Source: Pelomonas sp. CA6
GTDB lineage: Bacteria > Pseudomonadota > Gammaproteobacteria > Burkholderiales > Burkholderiaceae_C
Direction: 5' to 3'
DNA length: 64,000 nucleotides
Assembly: GCF_022549225.1 (NCBI RefSeq)
Contig: NZ_JAKZFD010000002.1
Span: 124,001-188,000, forward strand
Positions 52,612 to 62,352 of the stretch are shown in pieces (position 1 is the stretch's first letter; each line of letters opens with the position of its first letter). A program made the translations under genes and the position numbers. The notes below the pieces were generated by a model, which made no database searches, had not been told where the DNA came from, and saw only the letters and a list, made by a program, of their open reading frames with translations.

Positions 52612-53961
52612 ATGCAACGACGCCATCTTCTGCGGGGCCTGGCCCTGAGCCTGAGCGGCTGGGCCCTGGCGCCGCTGGACCGCGCGCTGGCCCGCCCGGG
52701 CAGCGACCCGGGGCGCCGCCTCGTCGTGCTGATGCTGCGCGGCGCGGTGGACGGGCTCAGCGTCGTCGCACCGTATGGCGACCGCGACTACGCCCGCAGC
52801 CGCCCCACGCTGGCGCTGGACGCGCCGGGGCAACCCGCCGGCCTGCTGCGCCTGGACACCTTGTTCGGCCTGCATCCCGCGCTGGCGCCGCTCCACGGCT
52901 ACTGGGAGCGCGGGCTGCTGGGCTTCGTCCATGCGAGCGGATCGCCGGACCCGACGCGCTCGCATTTCGATGCCCAGGACTACATGGAAACCGGCACCCC
53001 CGGCGTGAAGAGCACCGAGGACGGCTGGATGAACCGCCTACTGGGCCAGCTGCCCGATCCGGCACCGCAGGAGGCCGCGCGCGCGATGCGGGCCCTGAGC
53101 CTGGGCAACACGCCCGCCCGCATCCTGGCCGGCGCCGCGCCGGTGGCCAGCCTGGGCAGCGGCCCGCGCGCGCTAGACCCCAAGGCCATCGACCAACCGC
53201 GGCTGCAGGCGTCGCTGGACAGGCTCTATGCCCAGGACCCGGCGCTGGCCGGCCTTTACCGCGATGCCGCGCAGAGCCGTGCCGAGATGCGCCGCAGCCT
53301 GCAGGCCGCCGATGCGGCGCAGGCCCCGGCGGACGCCGCCTCGGCCTCGGCGATGGCGCCCGCCATGGGCGGCGGCATGCGGCGCGATGCCGTCGGCGGC
53401 GACCCCGCGGCCGACCGTGGCGCGGCCAGCGCCACCGGCTTCGCGGCCGACGCCTATCGGCTGGGCCGGCTGATCCACCAGGACCGGCGCGCCCAGCTCG
53501 CGTTCGGCTCGGTGGGCGGCTGGGACACCCATGCCAACCAGGGCGCCGCCACCGGCCAGCTCACCAACCGGCTGGGCGCGCTGGCCCAGGGCCTGGACGC
53601 GCTGGCGCGCGGCCTGGGCGACAGCCTGCGCGACACCGCCATCGTCGTGATGAGCGAGTTCGGCCGCACGCTGCGCCAGAACGGCACCGGCGGCACCGAC
53701 CATGGCCGCGCCAACGTCATGTGGCTGCTGGGCGGCCCCTTCGCGGGGGGCGCCGCGGGTGGCCGCGTGCTCGGCGAATGGCCGGGGCTGGACGATGCCG
53801 CGCTGGAGCAGGGCCGCGACCTGCGCGTCGTGACCGACTTCCGCCATGTGCTCACCCCCATCCTGCGCGGCCACCTGGGCCTGACCGACGCCGGCCTCGC
53901 GGCCGTCTTCCCGCAGCTCCCGGCACGCCAGGGGGCGCCGCTCAACCTGCTGCGCGGCTGA
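52612..53961 (+). CDS. DUF1501 family protein, exported
   Basis: 449 residues with a twin-arginine-like leader (MQRRHLLRGLALSLSGWALA), then RLVVLMLRGAVDGLSVVAPYGD, HFDAQDYMETGTPG and GWDTHANQGAATGQL, and SEFGRTLRQNGTGGTDHG, which are DUF1501 landmarks and recall the alkaline-phosphatase/sulfatase fold with metal-binding Asp/His. Function unknown; partner of DUF1800. A long hairpin follows immediately. Confidence 0.9.
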   Translation: MQRRHLLRGLALSLSGWALAPLDRALARPGSDPGRRLVVLMLRGAVDGLSVVAPYGDRDYARSRPTLALDAPGQPAGLLRLDTLFGLHPALAPLHGYWERGLLGFVHASGSPDPTRSHFDAQDYMETGTPGVKSTEDGWMNRLLGQLPDPAPQEAARAMRALSLGNTPARILAGAAPVASLGSGPRALDPKAIDQPRLQASLDRLYAQDPALAGLYRDAAQSRAEMRRSLQAADAAQAPADAASASAMAPAMGGGMRRDAVGGDPAADRGAASATGFAADAYRLGRLIHQDRRAQLAFGSVGGWDTHANQGAATGQLTNRLGALAQGLDALARGLGDSLRDTAIVVMSEFGRTLRQNGTGGTDHGRANVMWLLGGPFAGGAAGGRVLGEWPGLDDAALEQGRDLRVVTDFRHVLTPILRGHLGLTDAGLAAVFPQLPARQGAPLNLLRG

Positions 53962-54002
53962 GGCCGCGGGGGGCACTGCAGACCCCCGTGCCTCCCGCGG
54001 CC
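53962..54002 (+). terminator. 15-bp hairpin directly after the DUF1501 stop
   Basis: GGCCGCGGGGGGCAC (53962-53976) pairs with GTGCCTCCCGCGGCC (53988-54002) with a single G-T, around an 11-base loop. It starts at the base after the stop codon. There is no T-run, so it may be a Rho-assisted or mRNA-stabilising structure rather than a classical terminator. Confidence 0.6.
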
Positions 54003-54042
54003 CCTGCGGCTCATCAGATTCCGGCTAGAATGCGCGGCTACG

Positions 54043-54117
54043 GCGACCGTGGTGAAGTGGATATCATTGGGCCCTCCGAAGGCCTAGTCGCAAGTTCGAT
54101 TCTTGCCGGTCGCACCA
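54043..54117 (+). tRNA. tRNA-Arg (anticodon CCG), CCA encoded
   Basis: Acceptor stem GCGACCG/CGGTCGC with encoded ACCA end, D-arm GTGA/TCAT, anticodon stem GGGCC/GGCCT with loop CTCCGAA (anticodon CCG), T-stem GCAAG/CTTGC with TTCGATT loop: a complete cloverleaf. A possible TAGAAT -10 lies at 54026-54031. The following 6.6 kb is mosaic, so its 3' end is a likely integration site. Confidence 0.95.
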
Positions 54118-54499
54118 GATGTCTCTCGGGATGGGAGATCGTCATCCCCGCAAGTCAGCCATACGTCGGCTTTACGACCACCGGCCGGGATTAGCTGTGA
54201 AGCTTCGATCAGTTGTATCCGGTGTTCATCCGGATTGGGTTTGAGAGACTGGGAGTCGCCAAACACCCGATCCACGCCAGAGCCCACACCGGACGACCAG
54301 CCATAAGCATGCCCGACTTACTACGCCCGCATCGACAGGTCAAACGGATGATCACAGGCGGTCTCAGTGTCCTTGAAGCTGCCGCTGCGGAAGCGCCGCC
54401 CAAGGCGCTCGACATGGAGACCTTTGAGCCTTGACGCAACTGCGTGGCGTTCGAGCGCTGATCGGCATTGCGCCGAGCGGGACGTCAAGAACGCGCTCT
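54118..54499. other. Intergenic stretch after the tRNA; no gene recognised
   Basis: About 380 bases, lower in GC than the neighbourhood. Short reading frames in both directions have no recognisable motifs, ribosome-binding sites or conserved start. Probably remnant DNA of the insert. Confidence 0.5.
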
Positions 54500-54898
54500 T
54501 CAACGGGCCTCGGAATCCTTCGCCTCCTCCAAGAGCCAAGGTACGCCACGAATGAGCCGCACGTCAGAGCGAAGGGCGTAACCAAGGCCGAACATCACCA
54601 TCGTGTTGATGGCGAACAGGCAGACCTCGAAAAGTGTTGCTCGGGACGCTCGATCACCAATGATGAAGTACGCGAGCAAGACACCGACCCAAACGCAAGT
54701 CGATAACCAAAGAAGCACTCGGTAAAGCCTTCGCTCTCGGCGGGTAAGAGGAGCATCCACGCTGGTCAGCACTTCTGAGGAATCGGGGGGCACACTTTTG
54801 GCTGCGTCAGCACCGGCTGAGCGAGATCCAAGGAATAGATGACGAGCGCGTCGAAGCACGGGAACCGTGTCGGCGGGGCACTCAGCCCAGGCACCCAT
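54500..54898 (-). CDS. Hypothetical membrane protein
   Basis: 132 residues with two hydrophobic segments (VLLWLSTCVWVGVLLAYFII near residues 60-80 and LFEVCLFAINTMVMFGLGYAL near 90-110) and a charged C-terminus. Not recognised. The ATG at 54898 has no good ribosome-binding site, and its first 40 residues look unlike a protein start, so the true start may be an internal GTG. Lower GC than the genes outside the island. Confidence 0.4.
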   Translation of the reverse strand: MGAWAECPADTVPVLRRARHLFLGSRSAGADAAKSVPPDSSEVLTSVDAPLTRRERRLYRVLLWLSTCVWVGVLLAYFIIGDRASRATLFEVCLFAINTMVMFGLGYALRSDVRLIRGVPWLLEEAKDSEAR

Positions 54899-55013
54899 CC
54901 GCCGTAGTTGATGGCGGTTTCATGAGGCGTCGGGCAGAGTTGCGAAGCGAAGTAGAACACGGTCCGCCGAGGCATGGCGGTTTTTCTCCAGAGGCCCATC
55001 GCGCATGCGCGCG

Positions 55014-55270
55014 GGCCCGGGGCCGGCATCCCCTTGTCGATGATCTGCGGCTCGGCGGGCTCCTGCAGCAGCCGGCCCTCACCCTGTTGCTTGCAGCATT
55101 GGCAGGCCCACTTGCCGTAGACGTGCCGATGCACGAAGAACTCCGCGGGCACGACGTCCAGCCGCTCGCTCACGTCTTCGCCGATGCGCTGCATTGCCTG
55201 GCCGCAGGCGCAAGTGGTGTTCTCGGGCTCGTGATGGTGCTCGACGCGGCGCAGATGCTCGGGCAGCAGG
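55014..55270 (-). mobile_element. IS66-family transposase (TnpC) fragment
   Basis: A translated stretch reading EHLRRVEHHHEPENTTCACG, then QAMQRIGEDVSERLDVVPAE, FFVHRHVYGKWACQCC and IDKGMPAPG matches the zinc-finger region and following linker of IS66 TnpC proteins. Both the upstream N-terminus and the catalytic DDE region are missing. It is therefore a decayed remnant, not an active element. It abuts the broken helix-turn-helix gene at 55260-55270. Confidence 0.8.
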
Positions 55271-55426
55271 CAGCGGCCAAGTCGCTGCAGCGCAGCGAGC
55301 CGTGTTCGGCCACAGCCTGCAGCACGCGCAGCCGGTTCGCGGCCGCGCGCTCGCGCGCCGTGGGTTGCTTGGGTTTAGGGGCGGCGGGCGCAGCAGGCCC
55401 GCCAGGGCATCGGGGGAGACTCGCAT
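55260..55426 (-). pseudogene. Broken helix-turn-helix protein start (plasmid/ICE-type)
   Basis: An ATG at 55426 begins MRVSPDALAGLL, but the conserved continuation PKPKQPTARERAAANRLRV and LQAVAEHGSLRCSDLAAAC is in another frame from about 55379, so a frameshift is present. The protein is cut at 55260 where IS66 sequence begins. The second stretch resembles N-termini of small DNA-binding proteins of integrative elements. Identification is from memory and tentative. Confidence 0.5.
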
Positions 55427-56030
55427 GGAACACCTCGCATCGGGGATGCGACGTGTAGCGATGACGCATCTGTCGATGCGTCTGCAGCCCCGGCACGCTC
55501 GCAGCAGACGCCGCCAGCTCAAGGCCGGGACTGCGGGCGGGCGACCGTGTGCTCTTCGGTGGCCTAGGGGCCACACGCACACTCGCTGGGCTTGGAGGCC
55601 CAGCGTCTCCCGTCGTCGCCCCTGTTCGCTGTCGCGCCCAGCGGCTCAGGAGCGCCGCTGCCTGCATGCCACACCGCCTTCGTCGGCGCGTCGCGCAGGA
55701 AGCCGCACCGGCGCTTGGACCGCGCCTCGACCTGACCGGCTCCCCCGGCCCTGCGGCGGCCACGCTGGGGCGTGGCGCACCTCCGGGTCAGCCCCGGCGC
55801 CTGCCGGTGCTGCCCGCTGTCCTGCGACAGCGGCTCCAACCCATCCCCCCGCCCTTCCCAGGGAAGGGAGCGAGTCGCCCTCTGCCGTCACCGGGGCCTG
55901 CCACTTCGTCTGCATGCCCCGCCGAACGGCGAGCGTCGGGTGTTGCGCCGCCGCGTCAAGGCCAAGCCCTTCGGGGTGGCTTGGCGGCCAGCCTGGACCC
56001 GGCTGCGCGCGGTGAACCACAGGCGCAACA
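55427..56030. other. 600-base stretch without a recognised gene
   Basis: High-GC, repeat-free sequence with only shadow reading frames. It resembles the non-coding upstream region of the broken helix-turn-helix gene and may belong to the same mobile remnant. I see no RNA gene or operator. Confidence 0.45.
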
Positions 56031-56234
56031 CTACTGGCAAATGCATGCCATCGGACCAGGCCTATTCCCCGATGTTGCTGGGAAATTAGGGTCACGCTTC
56101 CAAGCGCCCATACGCGGCTTGCATTGTTTTTCGCATGCCTGCTGTTGTTCTTCCTGGGTTGGGGCGCATTTCATTAGCAATGCAGTTGCAAAAACAACGG
56201 CTATTGCTGTCAAAAGCGCGAACTTTCTTTTCAT
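56031..56234 (-). CDS. Small Cys-containing exported protein coupled to rhs (candidate immunity protein)
   Basis: 67 residues. A hydrophobic leader ([20 protein letters not shown]) is followed by Cys23 in LLMKCAP, which is not a canonical lipobox, then Cys34, Cys38, Cys64 and Cys66. The ATG at 56234 overlaps the stop of the Rhs gene by four bases (ATGA), indicating translational coupling. In Rhs loci the gene directly behind the toxin tip is normally its immunity protein, so that is the leading guess, but no family is recognised. AT-rich relative to neighbours. Confidence 0.6.
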   Translation of the reverse strand: MKRKFALLTAIAVVFATALLMKCAPTQEEQQQACEKQCKPRMGAWKRDPNFPATSGNRPGPMACICQ

Positions 56235-59200
56235 GGCTGCGCAGATGAAGCCCATTGAACACACACGCACGGAGGGGCATTGCCTGGCGAATGCATGCTT
56301 GGAATCTTGCTGAAATTCGCATCCTTCGGCTTGCGGCATGCAAGGCCATCGGAATTACTGGCGTTCAAAGAGTCACCTACGGGGACGCACAAATTACATG
56401 TGCGGGAAATATTCGGCATGCTCCATGGGAAGTTCAGCCCCACATACGCGCCAGGCAAATTCGGCGCTGGATTCGGCAGATTTGTAAATTGGTTTGTTAT
56501 CGCCCTAGTGGATGCAATACCGCCGTTCTCTGCCATTCCTGGGGGACTAGACGGCATCTGGCCACGAGGGTAGTAAGTGCCGCGGGCTGGTGGGCCACCG
56601 AACCCTTGCAGCCCTTCAGGGTCCACGTAACTCAGCGGGTCCCCCCCGACATATGCGTACGTGTTGATACCACCAGCCAACCCGATGGGGTCACTCTGTG
56701 TATACCTCCCCACCGACGCATCATAGTATCGATGCCAGTTCTGCCACAGCCCCGATTCGGCGTCGTAATACTGCCCCGGATAGCCGACATTCATCCCGCC
56801 GACTCCGTCCATGGTCACAACGCGGTCGAAAGGCAGATTCCTGGCTTGCCACACAATGGCCCCCGCCGTGTTAGAGATCGCATCCGGCCGGCCTAGGTGA
56901 TCCGAGTAGACGGCATAGACCGTACCTTCGGCCACCAGTGCCACGATCCGCCCGTTCAGCCACACGTAGTTCCGCTGCTGCCCGTTGGATGCGGCTTCGT
57001 ACAGGATTTCGCCCGAGTCGCCATAGACGAACCGGCGTTCGACACCACCGCTGGACTTGAAGCTGCGCTGCTGCAGCCCGTTGTAGCGATAGCTGGACAC
57101 CGTGCCGCCTGGCGAAGCCGGACAGGCCACCGAATCGCTCAGGCGGCCAAGGGCCGACAGCCGGCCGAAGGGATCGTAGTAATGGCAGTTCGTCACCCCG
57201 TCCCGCGTCTCTCGCACCAGGTTGCCGGCCGCGTCGTGCGCGTAGCTGCGCGCCGACGTCCCTCCGATCGCCATCAGCCGGTTGCTCGCCCCATCAATGG
57301 ACAGGGTCTGAGACAGCCCCGCCGCTGAGTACTGCGTTCGGTTGCCCAGTGCATCCAGTCCAATCGCGGTCGAACCCCCGCCCTGGTCAAAGCCCCTGAG
57401 CCGGTACGCGTTGTCATAGCGTGCCGTCACCGCATCATTACCGCCAATGGACGTCATCAGGTTGCGGTTGTCGTAGCCGTACGTCCTTGCCTGCACACCC
57501 GGAGCGAGAACCTGCGAGATCCTCCCATCCAGGTCATGGCTGAACGACTGGCCGCGGTTGGCAACATCGGTGAAGGACTTCATCGGCCCCAGGGGCCCGT
57601 ACTCCACCGTCCCCGCCACGACTTGCTCCACACCTTGGACGACAACACTCAGCTTCGCGATCCGACCTTGGTGCCACGCATACCTCAGCACCACGCCATT
57701 GGGATAGGTCATCGTCGAGATCTGTCCGTCCGCGTCGTAGTCTTTCGACGTTTCCAGCGTATGTCCCGCGATGACATCGCTGCGGCTGGCCACAGCCCCA
57801 CTGGGGTGGTACTGCCAGGACACGCCATCGCCGCTGCTCTCCCATATGCTGCACAGTCTTCCCGCGCCGTAGCTGCAGGAGTCATAGCCCATGCTGCGCA
57901 CCAAGGTCCCCGACGCATTCCCGGCCGTAACCGCCGACAAGCGGCCATCGGTCTGGTAGCTCAGCGACTGGTTGTGCCCATTGGCGGCCACCACCGAGGT
58001 CAGCTGACCCGCGCTGTCGTAGTCAAAGCTCGTCGTTCCCGTATCCGGGCTCGTCGTTGACCGCAGCAGCCCCAAGCCATCAATGGCATAAGTCGTCGTG
58101 TTGCCGCGAGCATCCTTGACCGACGTCACCCGGCCCTCAGTGTCGTAACCGAAGGTCGTGATGCCACCCGCCCCGTCAGCGCGCGTCTTCAGACGGAAAT
58201 GCTCGTCGTAGGTGTTCCGCTCCACCGTCACATTGGCCGCGTCCACCACCGTGTCCACCAGCCCGCTTCCCCGGCGCGAATAAGTCCAGCGCTGGCCTGC
58301 GTTGCCACGCACGGCACGCACGCGGTTCTCCTCGTCGAAGTCGGTCAAGGACGACTCCACTTGCGTTTCATAGCGCACCCAGACCGTGTCTGGATTCGGG
58401 CATTCAGGCCAATCATGCCAAGGGTCCATGGGGCACACCTGCGCCCATTGCCCGCCCGATAGATAGCGGGACTGAGCAATGACATTGCTTGCCACATCGC
58501 GCTTCAAGGAAATGCTGCTGTATATCCTTTCCGAGATCGGCAGCGCCGGGTCATGGCCACTGTCACTGATGCGGAACAGGCGCTGAGCAGCGTCATAAGC
58601 GAAGCTCCGGCTGACCCCGCTGGACGTCTTGGTTTCGGTCACGGCGCCAAGCACCGAGTAGATGCGCTGATGCGTGATTCCCGCGCGCGACTCCAAGATC
58701 ATCCGCCCCCGCGCGTCGTAGGTGTAGTAGGTGGTGACGCCGTTCTCGTCGGTGATCTGGCCGGGCAAACCAAGACCGTTGTAGCCCGCGTAGTAGACGG
58801 TTCCCGCGGAACTGCTCCGCTGCGTGACATTGCCTGCGGCATCGTACTGGTAGCTCACCGCGTCGCCGCTGCCCGGCAGCGGGCCATCGACCGTCATCTG
58901 CTCAGGCAATCCGTTGCCGTCCGAGTCCACATACGAGAAGGTGGTGGTTCTCGCCTGTCCATAGGAACCCAAGGCGGAAATATTGGTTTCCGTGACAGAC
59001 GCGACACGGTTGCCCGTGTACTCGATGTTGCGTCGGCTCATCGCCCCCTGCACGACACGGATGCGCTTCGGGTAAGCGTCCCACTGCAGCGTGGTCGTCA
59101 CCGGAGAACCGGTCCCCACGCCCCGGGTCACGCGGATCGGCGAGCCTTCGAGGTCGGTCTCGGTCTCCGTCGCATAGGAATTCGCGTCGCGCTCCGTGCG

Positions 59201-60439
59201 CACCGTCTGCGAGGACTGGGTCACCGATGTCGAATAGGCGGGGCAATAGGTTGATGCGCCCCCGCTGACCCAGCTGGACTCGAACTCCTGGCCCTCGAAG
59301 TTACCGAAGTGATGTTGAGTCCTTCGCCCCAGAGGGTTCGTGACGAAGGTCGTCATGCTGCCGTACTCGAAGGTGAATTTCTCAACACCTCCGGCGTGCT
59401 CACTGGAAAGTACTCGACTTTGTCCGTCATAGGTGAATGTCGAGTACCTCACTCCATTGAGAGACTTTCCGACCAGACGACCCAACTCCATGTGGTAGGT
59501 GATCGTGTCACTCGATACAGCGTATCCGTCCACCTGATGCGGAGTCGCGGGGTAAGTGGTCTGGGTGAGCTGATCTCCGGTATAGCCGTAGGCGTAGAGG
59601 TTCCCCGCTGGATCGGTGATTTGCGAAATTCTGCCACCCGACCATTGAATGCCCATTGATTGACCCCCGGTGTGGCGCACCCTGTAGAGCGAGTCATTGG
59701 CAACGGAGGAAGAGACGGCTCGATCGGGATCCGCATAATCGAATGTCCATGTGACGCCTTGCGCGTTAGAGGCATTCAACAAGCTTCCTCCGCGCGAATA
59801 GACTTCCAGCGACCCATCGGCTCTTCGATAGACCCAGCGGCCGTTCACCGATTCGATCCAGCTTGAATTGCTGAAGTTGGCGCCAAGTGCCCGGGTCTTC
59901 CAGACCGCCCCCTGGAGCTCGAACTTCAGCGTGTCGCCATTGGGGCGATGCAAGCGAATCTCTGCGGGCATGTCCCCTGCCGCCGAGGCCTCTGCTTTCA
60001 TATCGAAGACGGAATGCCACCTTCGGCCAAAGGCACCCGACTTCTCAGACAGTCCCACATACGTTCGTTCAACGCGCAAACCGTAGGTGGTGGCCGAGGC
60101 GAAGTCCAGTTCCTCCTCGATCTTGTTTCCGTTCGATAGCTGTACGGGGTTACCGCATTTTTCTTTGGCACGATCCGACTTGTTCTCGGTTTTGCCTTCG
60201 CCCCCTGAGCCACCGACATCGCCAGGGCTCTGCGATAGAGATTCGCCGCCGCCCGAGCTGTCGAAGAAGCTCGAGACACTGCCCATGTCAAAGTACTGAA
60301 TTACCCTGTGACCATTCGTCTCAACGCGCTGCAGCTTATTTCTGTCTTCAGATACCGCATTCCCGCTCAGCATTGCGGCGATTGCGGCACAGACAGCCGA
60401 ACGCGCGCAGCCGCGCCTCATCCGACGATGAATCATCAT
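56231..60439 (-). CDS. Secreted RHS/YD-repeat protein with variable C-terminal tip
   Basis: 1402 residues. A signal-like N-terminus ([19 protein letters not shown]) and a low-complexity linker lead into DUF6531-like and RHS repeats (many YDxxGRL/YDAAGN units). The core ends with [20 protein letters not shown] and VDPEGL (1272-1277), the classic pre-tip motif. The 125-residue tip (1278-1402) is unique, Cys-bearing and not recognised; it would be the toxin or effector part. The ATG at 60439 has GAGGGAGAGG before it. The N-terminus has a Sec-type leader rather than a PAAR/VgrG domain, so delivery by type VI secretion is not indicated. Coupled to the small partner by ATGA. Confidence 0.9.
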   Translation of the reverse strand: MMIHRRMRRGCARSAVCAAIAAMLSGNAVSEDRNKLQRVETNGHRVIQYFDMGSVSSFFDSSGGGESLSQSPGDVGGSGGEGKTENKSDRAKEKCGNPVQLSNGNKIEEELDFASATTYGLRVERTYVGLSEKSGAFGRRWHSVFDMKAEASAAGDMPAEIRLHRPNGDTLKFELQGAVWKTRALGANFSNSSWIESVNGRWVYRRADGSLEVYSRGGSLLNASNAQGVTWTFDYADPDRAVSSSVANDSLYRVRHTGGQSMGIQWSGGRISQITDPAGNLYAYGYTGDQLTQTTYPATPHQVDGYAVSSDTITYHMELGRLVGKSLNGVRYSTFTYDGQSRVLSSEHAGGVEKFTFEYGSMTTFVTNPLGRRTQHHFGNFEGQEFESSWVSGGASTYCPAYSTSVTQSSQTVRTERDANSYATETETDLEGSPIRVTRGVGTGSPVTTTLQWDAYPKRIRVVQGAMSRRNIEYTGNRVASVTETNISALGSYGQARTTTFSYVDSDGNGLPEQMTVDGPLPGSGDAVSYQYDAAGNVTQRSSSAGTVYYAGYNGLGLPGQITDENGVTTYYTYDARGRMILESRAGITHQRIYSVLGAVTETKTSSGVSRSFAYDAAQRLFRISDSGHDPALPISERIYSSISLKRDVASNVIAQSRYLSGGQWAQVCPMDPWHDWPECPNPDTVWVRYETQVESSLTDFDEENRVRAVRGNAGQRWTYSRRGSGLVDTVVDAANVTVERNTYDEHFRLKTRADGAGGITTFGYDTEGRVTSVKDARGNTTTYAIDGLGLLRSTTSPDTGTTSFDYDSAGQLTSVVAANGHNQSLSYQTDGRLSAVTAGNASGTLVRSMGYDSCSYGAGRLCSIWESSGDGVSWQYHPSGAVASRSDVIAGHTLETSKDYDADGQISTMTYPNGVVLRYAWHQGRIAKLSVVVQGVEQVVAGTVEYGPLGPMKSFTDVANRGQSFSHDLDGRISQVLAPGVQARTYGYDNRNLMTSIGGNDAVTARYDNAYRLRGFDQGGGSTAIGLDALGNRTQYSAAGLSQTLSIDGASNRLMAIGGTSARSYAHDAAGNLVRETRDGVTNCHYYDPFGRLSALGRLSDSVACPASPGGTVSSYRYNGLQQRSFKSSGGVERRFVYGDSGEILYEAASNGQQRNYVWLNGRIVALVAEGTVYAVYSDHLGRPDAISNTAGAIVWQARNLPFDRVVTMDGVGGMNVGYPGQYYDAESGLWQNWHRYYDASVGRYTQSDPIGLAGGINTYAYVGGDPLSYVDPEGLQGFGGPPARGTYYPRGQMPSSPPGMAENGGIASTRAITNQFTNLPNPAPNLPGAYVGLNFPWSMPNISRTCNLCVPVGDSLNASNSDGLACRKPKDANFSKIPSMHSPGNAPPCVCVQWASSAQP

Positions 60440-60768
60440 GCCTCTCCCTCAGCGTTAAACGCTTGTTGTGTATTGAGGAGATGGAATGTCCCGGAGCCGC
60501 TGCGCTCAAAGCATCAGTAAAAACCCCCTCAATGCGCGCTAACGGACAGGCAAAAGCTGCGCTTGTCGAGAGCGGCTCTTGTCTTTCTACACCGCTCTTC
60601 AGTGCGAAGAGCGAATCGCAGCATCACGGCCCCTGCCAATTCCAACGGACTCGTTGACTTGCAAGCGCTTTTGCTTTGGCAAAGAAGGTCAAAGAGCTAC
60701 TGCAACCTGAACTCAGCTGCAGTCTTTGGCAAACATGCCTATCAGAGTCGAGGGGATTGTCAGCACCG
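60440..60768. other. 329-base region upstream of rhs with a 10-base direct repeat
   Basis: Holds CTTTGGCAAA twice (60674-60683 and 60724-60733, exactly 50 bases apart) and the dyad at 60451-60463. No gene recognised; it includes the rhs promoter and the right boundary of the lower-GC segment. Confidence 0.5.
60451..60463. promoter_or_regulatory. Dyad AGCGTT-A-AACGCT before the rhs ribosome-binding site
   Basis: Perfect 6-bp arms with a single central base, one base upstream of the purine-rich GAGGGAGAGG that leads the rhs start. Placement suits a repressor operator or a small mRNA hairpin controlling translation. Confidence 0.4.
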
Positions 60769-61134
60769 TCATTCGGCACAAGGCTCACCGAACATCATCC
60801 GATGCCCGTCCACGGTGCGGATGCCGAATTCGCGCATGCCCCAGGGTTCGTCGCGCAAGGCCTTGATGAAGGCGACGCCACGGGCGCTCAGTTCGTGATG
60901 CAGGACCTCGATCTGCTCGACCTGGAGGTAGGCGAAATAGGAATGGTCGCCCAGGCTGGCGGCCGGCGGAGTGTCCGTGCATTCGCCCGCCATGATGACG
61001 CAGGCGTCGCGCACGAACAAGCGCCAGCCAGGAACCTCTTCCCATTCGACCGTGAATCCCAGTACATCGCGGTAGTAGGCCGTCGAACGCTCCAGGTCTT
61101 GGACGGCGATCACATAGCGAGGTTCGGTGAGCAC
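60769..61134 (-). CDS. Glyoxalase/bleomycin-resistance-type VOC protein
   Basis: 121 residues from a GTG at 61134 (GGAG eight bases before). YVIAVQDLERSTAYYRDVLGF is the first VOC module and HSYFAYLQVEQIEVLHHEL the second, ending DGHRMMFGEP with the last metal ligand. A longer start at ATG 61179 is possible. Substrate unknown. It lies immediately outside the rhs segment. Confidence 0.85.
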   Translation of the reverse strand: MLTEPRYVIAVQDLERSTAYYRDVLGFTVEWEEVPGWRLFVRDACVIMAGECTDTPPAASLGDHSYFAYLQVEQIEVLHHELSARGVAFIKALRDEPWGMREFGIRTVDGHRMMFGEPCAE

Positions 61135-61312
61135 GGCGACGCTCCAGAGCGAGGGTTGACGAAGGCCGGCGGAGCACATCAAGCGCCGCCGGCTGGGTGT
61201 GGCGCCAACTTTAATGAATACCGTGGATACCGCGGATGTCAGGCCCAGGGTGGACAAGCCCCTCCCCTTCGCCGATGCTGAGGCCCGACCATGACAGGGG
61301 GAGACGCAGCCC

Positions 61313-61618
61313 ATGAGCACCGACGACAGGCACGCAGCGCCCGACGGGCCCTACCTCGGCGACCGCGTGTTGCTGGAACGCGGGCTGACGCCGACCGAGG
61401 CCCATCTGATCGCGTCCATGCTGCAGTCGGCTGGCCTTCAGGCCGAGGCGGGGGACACCCATCTGGTGCAGGCCCATTCGTTGCTGTCGGTCGCGGTGGG
61501 CGGCGCCCACGTGCGCGTGCCCGAGCACCAGCTGGCCGAGGCGCGCGAGCTGCTCGAGGCCTTCAGGCGCGGGGCGATGGCGCTGGACGAGGACTTCGAC
61601 CCCGGCCCGCCCCGCTAG
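61313..61618 (+). CDS. DUF2007 (putative signal-transducing) protein
   Basis: 101 residues. VLLERGLTPTEAHLIASMLQ followed by GLQAEAGDTHLV and VRVPEHQLAEARELLEAF fits DUF2007, a small ferredoxin-like-fold family of unknown role. It converges with the PhnB-like gene (12-base gap). Confidence 0.82.
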   Translation: MSTDDRHAAPDGPYLGDRVLLERGLTPTEAHLIASMLQSAGLQAEAGDTHLVQAHSLLSVAVGGAHVRVPEHQLAEARELLEAFRRGAMALDEDFDPGPPR

Positions 61619-61630
61619 CGGCGGCGGCGC

Positions 61631-62119
61631 TCACCCGCGCCCGTCGAACGCGGCCTGCAGCGCCGCCAGGTCCAGCTTGACCATGCGCAGCATCGCGTCG
61701 CAGGCCCGCTGGGCCTTCGCCCGGTCGGGATCGGCCATCATGAGGTCCAGGGCCTCGGGCACGATCTGCCACGAGACGCCGAAGCGGTCCTTGATCCAGC
61801 CGCAGGCCTGGGCGCTGCCGCCGCCGGCCAGCATGGCGGCCCAGTAGCGGTCGATCTCGGCCTGGTCCTGGCAGCTGACGACGAAGGAGATGGCCTGCGT
61901 GAAGGGCTCATGCGGGCCCGCGCTCATCGCGCTGAAGCGCTGGCCGAAGAGTTCGAAGTCCACCACCTTCACCGAGCCCGGCGGCCCTGCCGGCGATTCG
62001 CTGGGCATCGCGACCACGCTCAGGATGCGTGAGCCGGGGAACACGCTGCAGTAGAAGGCCGCGGCCTCCTCCGCCTCGCGGGTGTACCAAAGGAAGGGGG
62101 TGATGCGCTGCGGTGCCAT
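61631..62119 (-). CDS. PhnB-like VOC protein (3-demethylubiquinone methyltransferase-like fold)
   Basis: 162 residues. RITPFLWYTREAEEAAAFYC and VVDFELFGQRFSAMSAGPHE match the PhnB/YjdN group, and DRFGVSWQIVPEALDLMMAD is the usual late block. Despite the annotation often given, these are not known methyltransferases. The ATG at 62119 is preceded by GGGAGG. It is divergent from the ATP-grasp operon. Confidence 0.87.
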   Translation of the reverse strand: MAPQRITPFLWYTREAEEAAAFYCSVFPGSRILSVVAMPSESPAGPPGSVKVVDFELFGQRFSAMSAGPHEPFTQAISFVVSCQDQAEIDRYWAAMLAGGGSAQACGWIKDRFGVSWQIVPEALDLMMADPDRAKAQRACDAMLRMVKLDLAALQAAFDGRG

Positions 62120-62352
62120 GGGAAGGTCCTCCCGTGAAGTGGGGCGCGGCCGGCGGCCCGTCCGCCGGTCATCGTCGTCAGGACGACGAACCGCAGCGGT
62201 GCGTTTCGACAAGCCCGGCGCCGTCGCACCAATCTGTGGCAGCCGCCGTGCACCAGCCCGGAGATCATGCACCGACACCGGGTGCAAGCCGCCCCCGGGA
62301 CGGGCACGGACCTTGCGTTCACCCGGAGCCAGCTGTTGCCGGAGTCCTGTTC

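Noticed and set aside
54084-54287. Short protein antisense to tRNA-Arg, ending GATGKNRTCD
   Set aside because: The GKNRTCD tail is the familiar mistranslation of the complement of a tRNA 3' half.
62220-62231. GCCGTCGCACCA as a repeat of the tRNA-Arg 3' end (possible att site)
   Set aside because: Only 12 bases, with one deletion relative to the tRNA end GCCGGTCGCACCA, and it lies in a gap outside the lower-GC segment.
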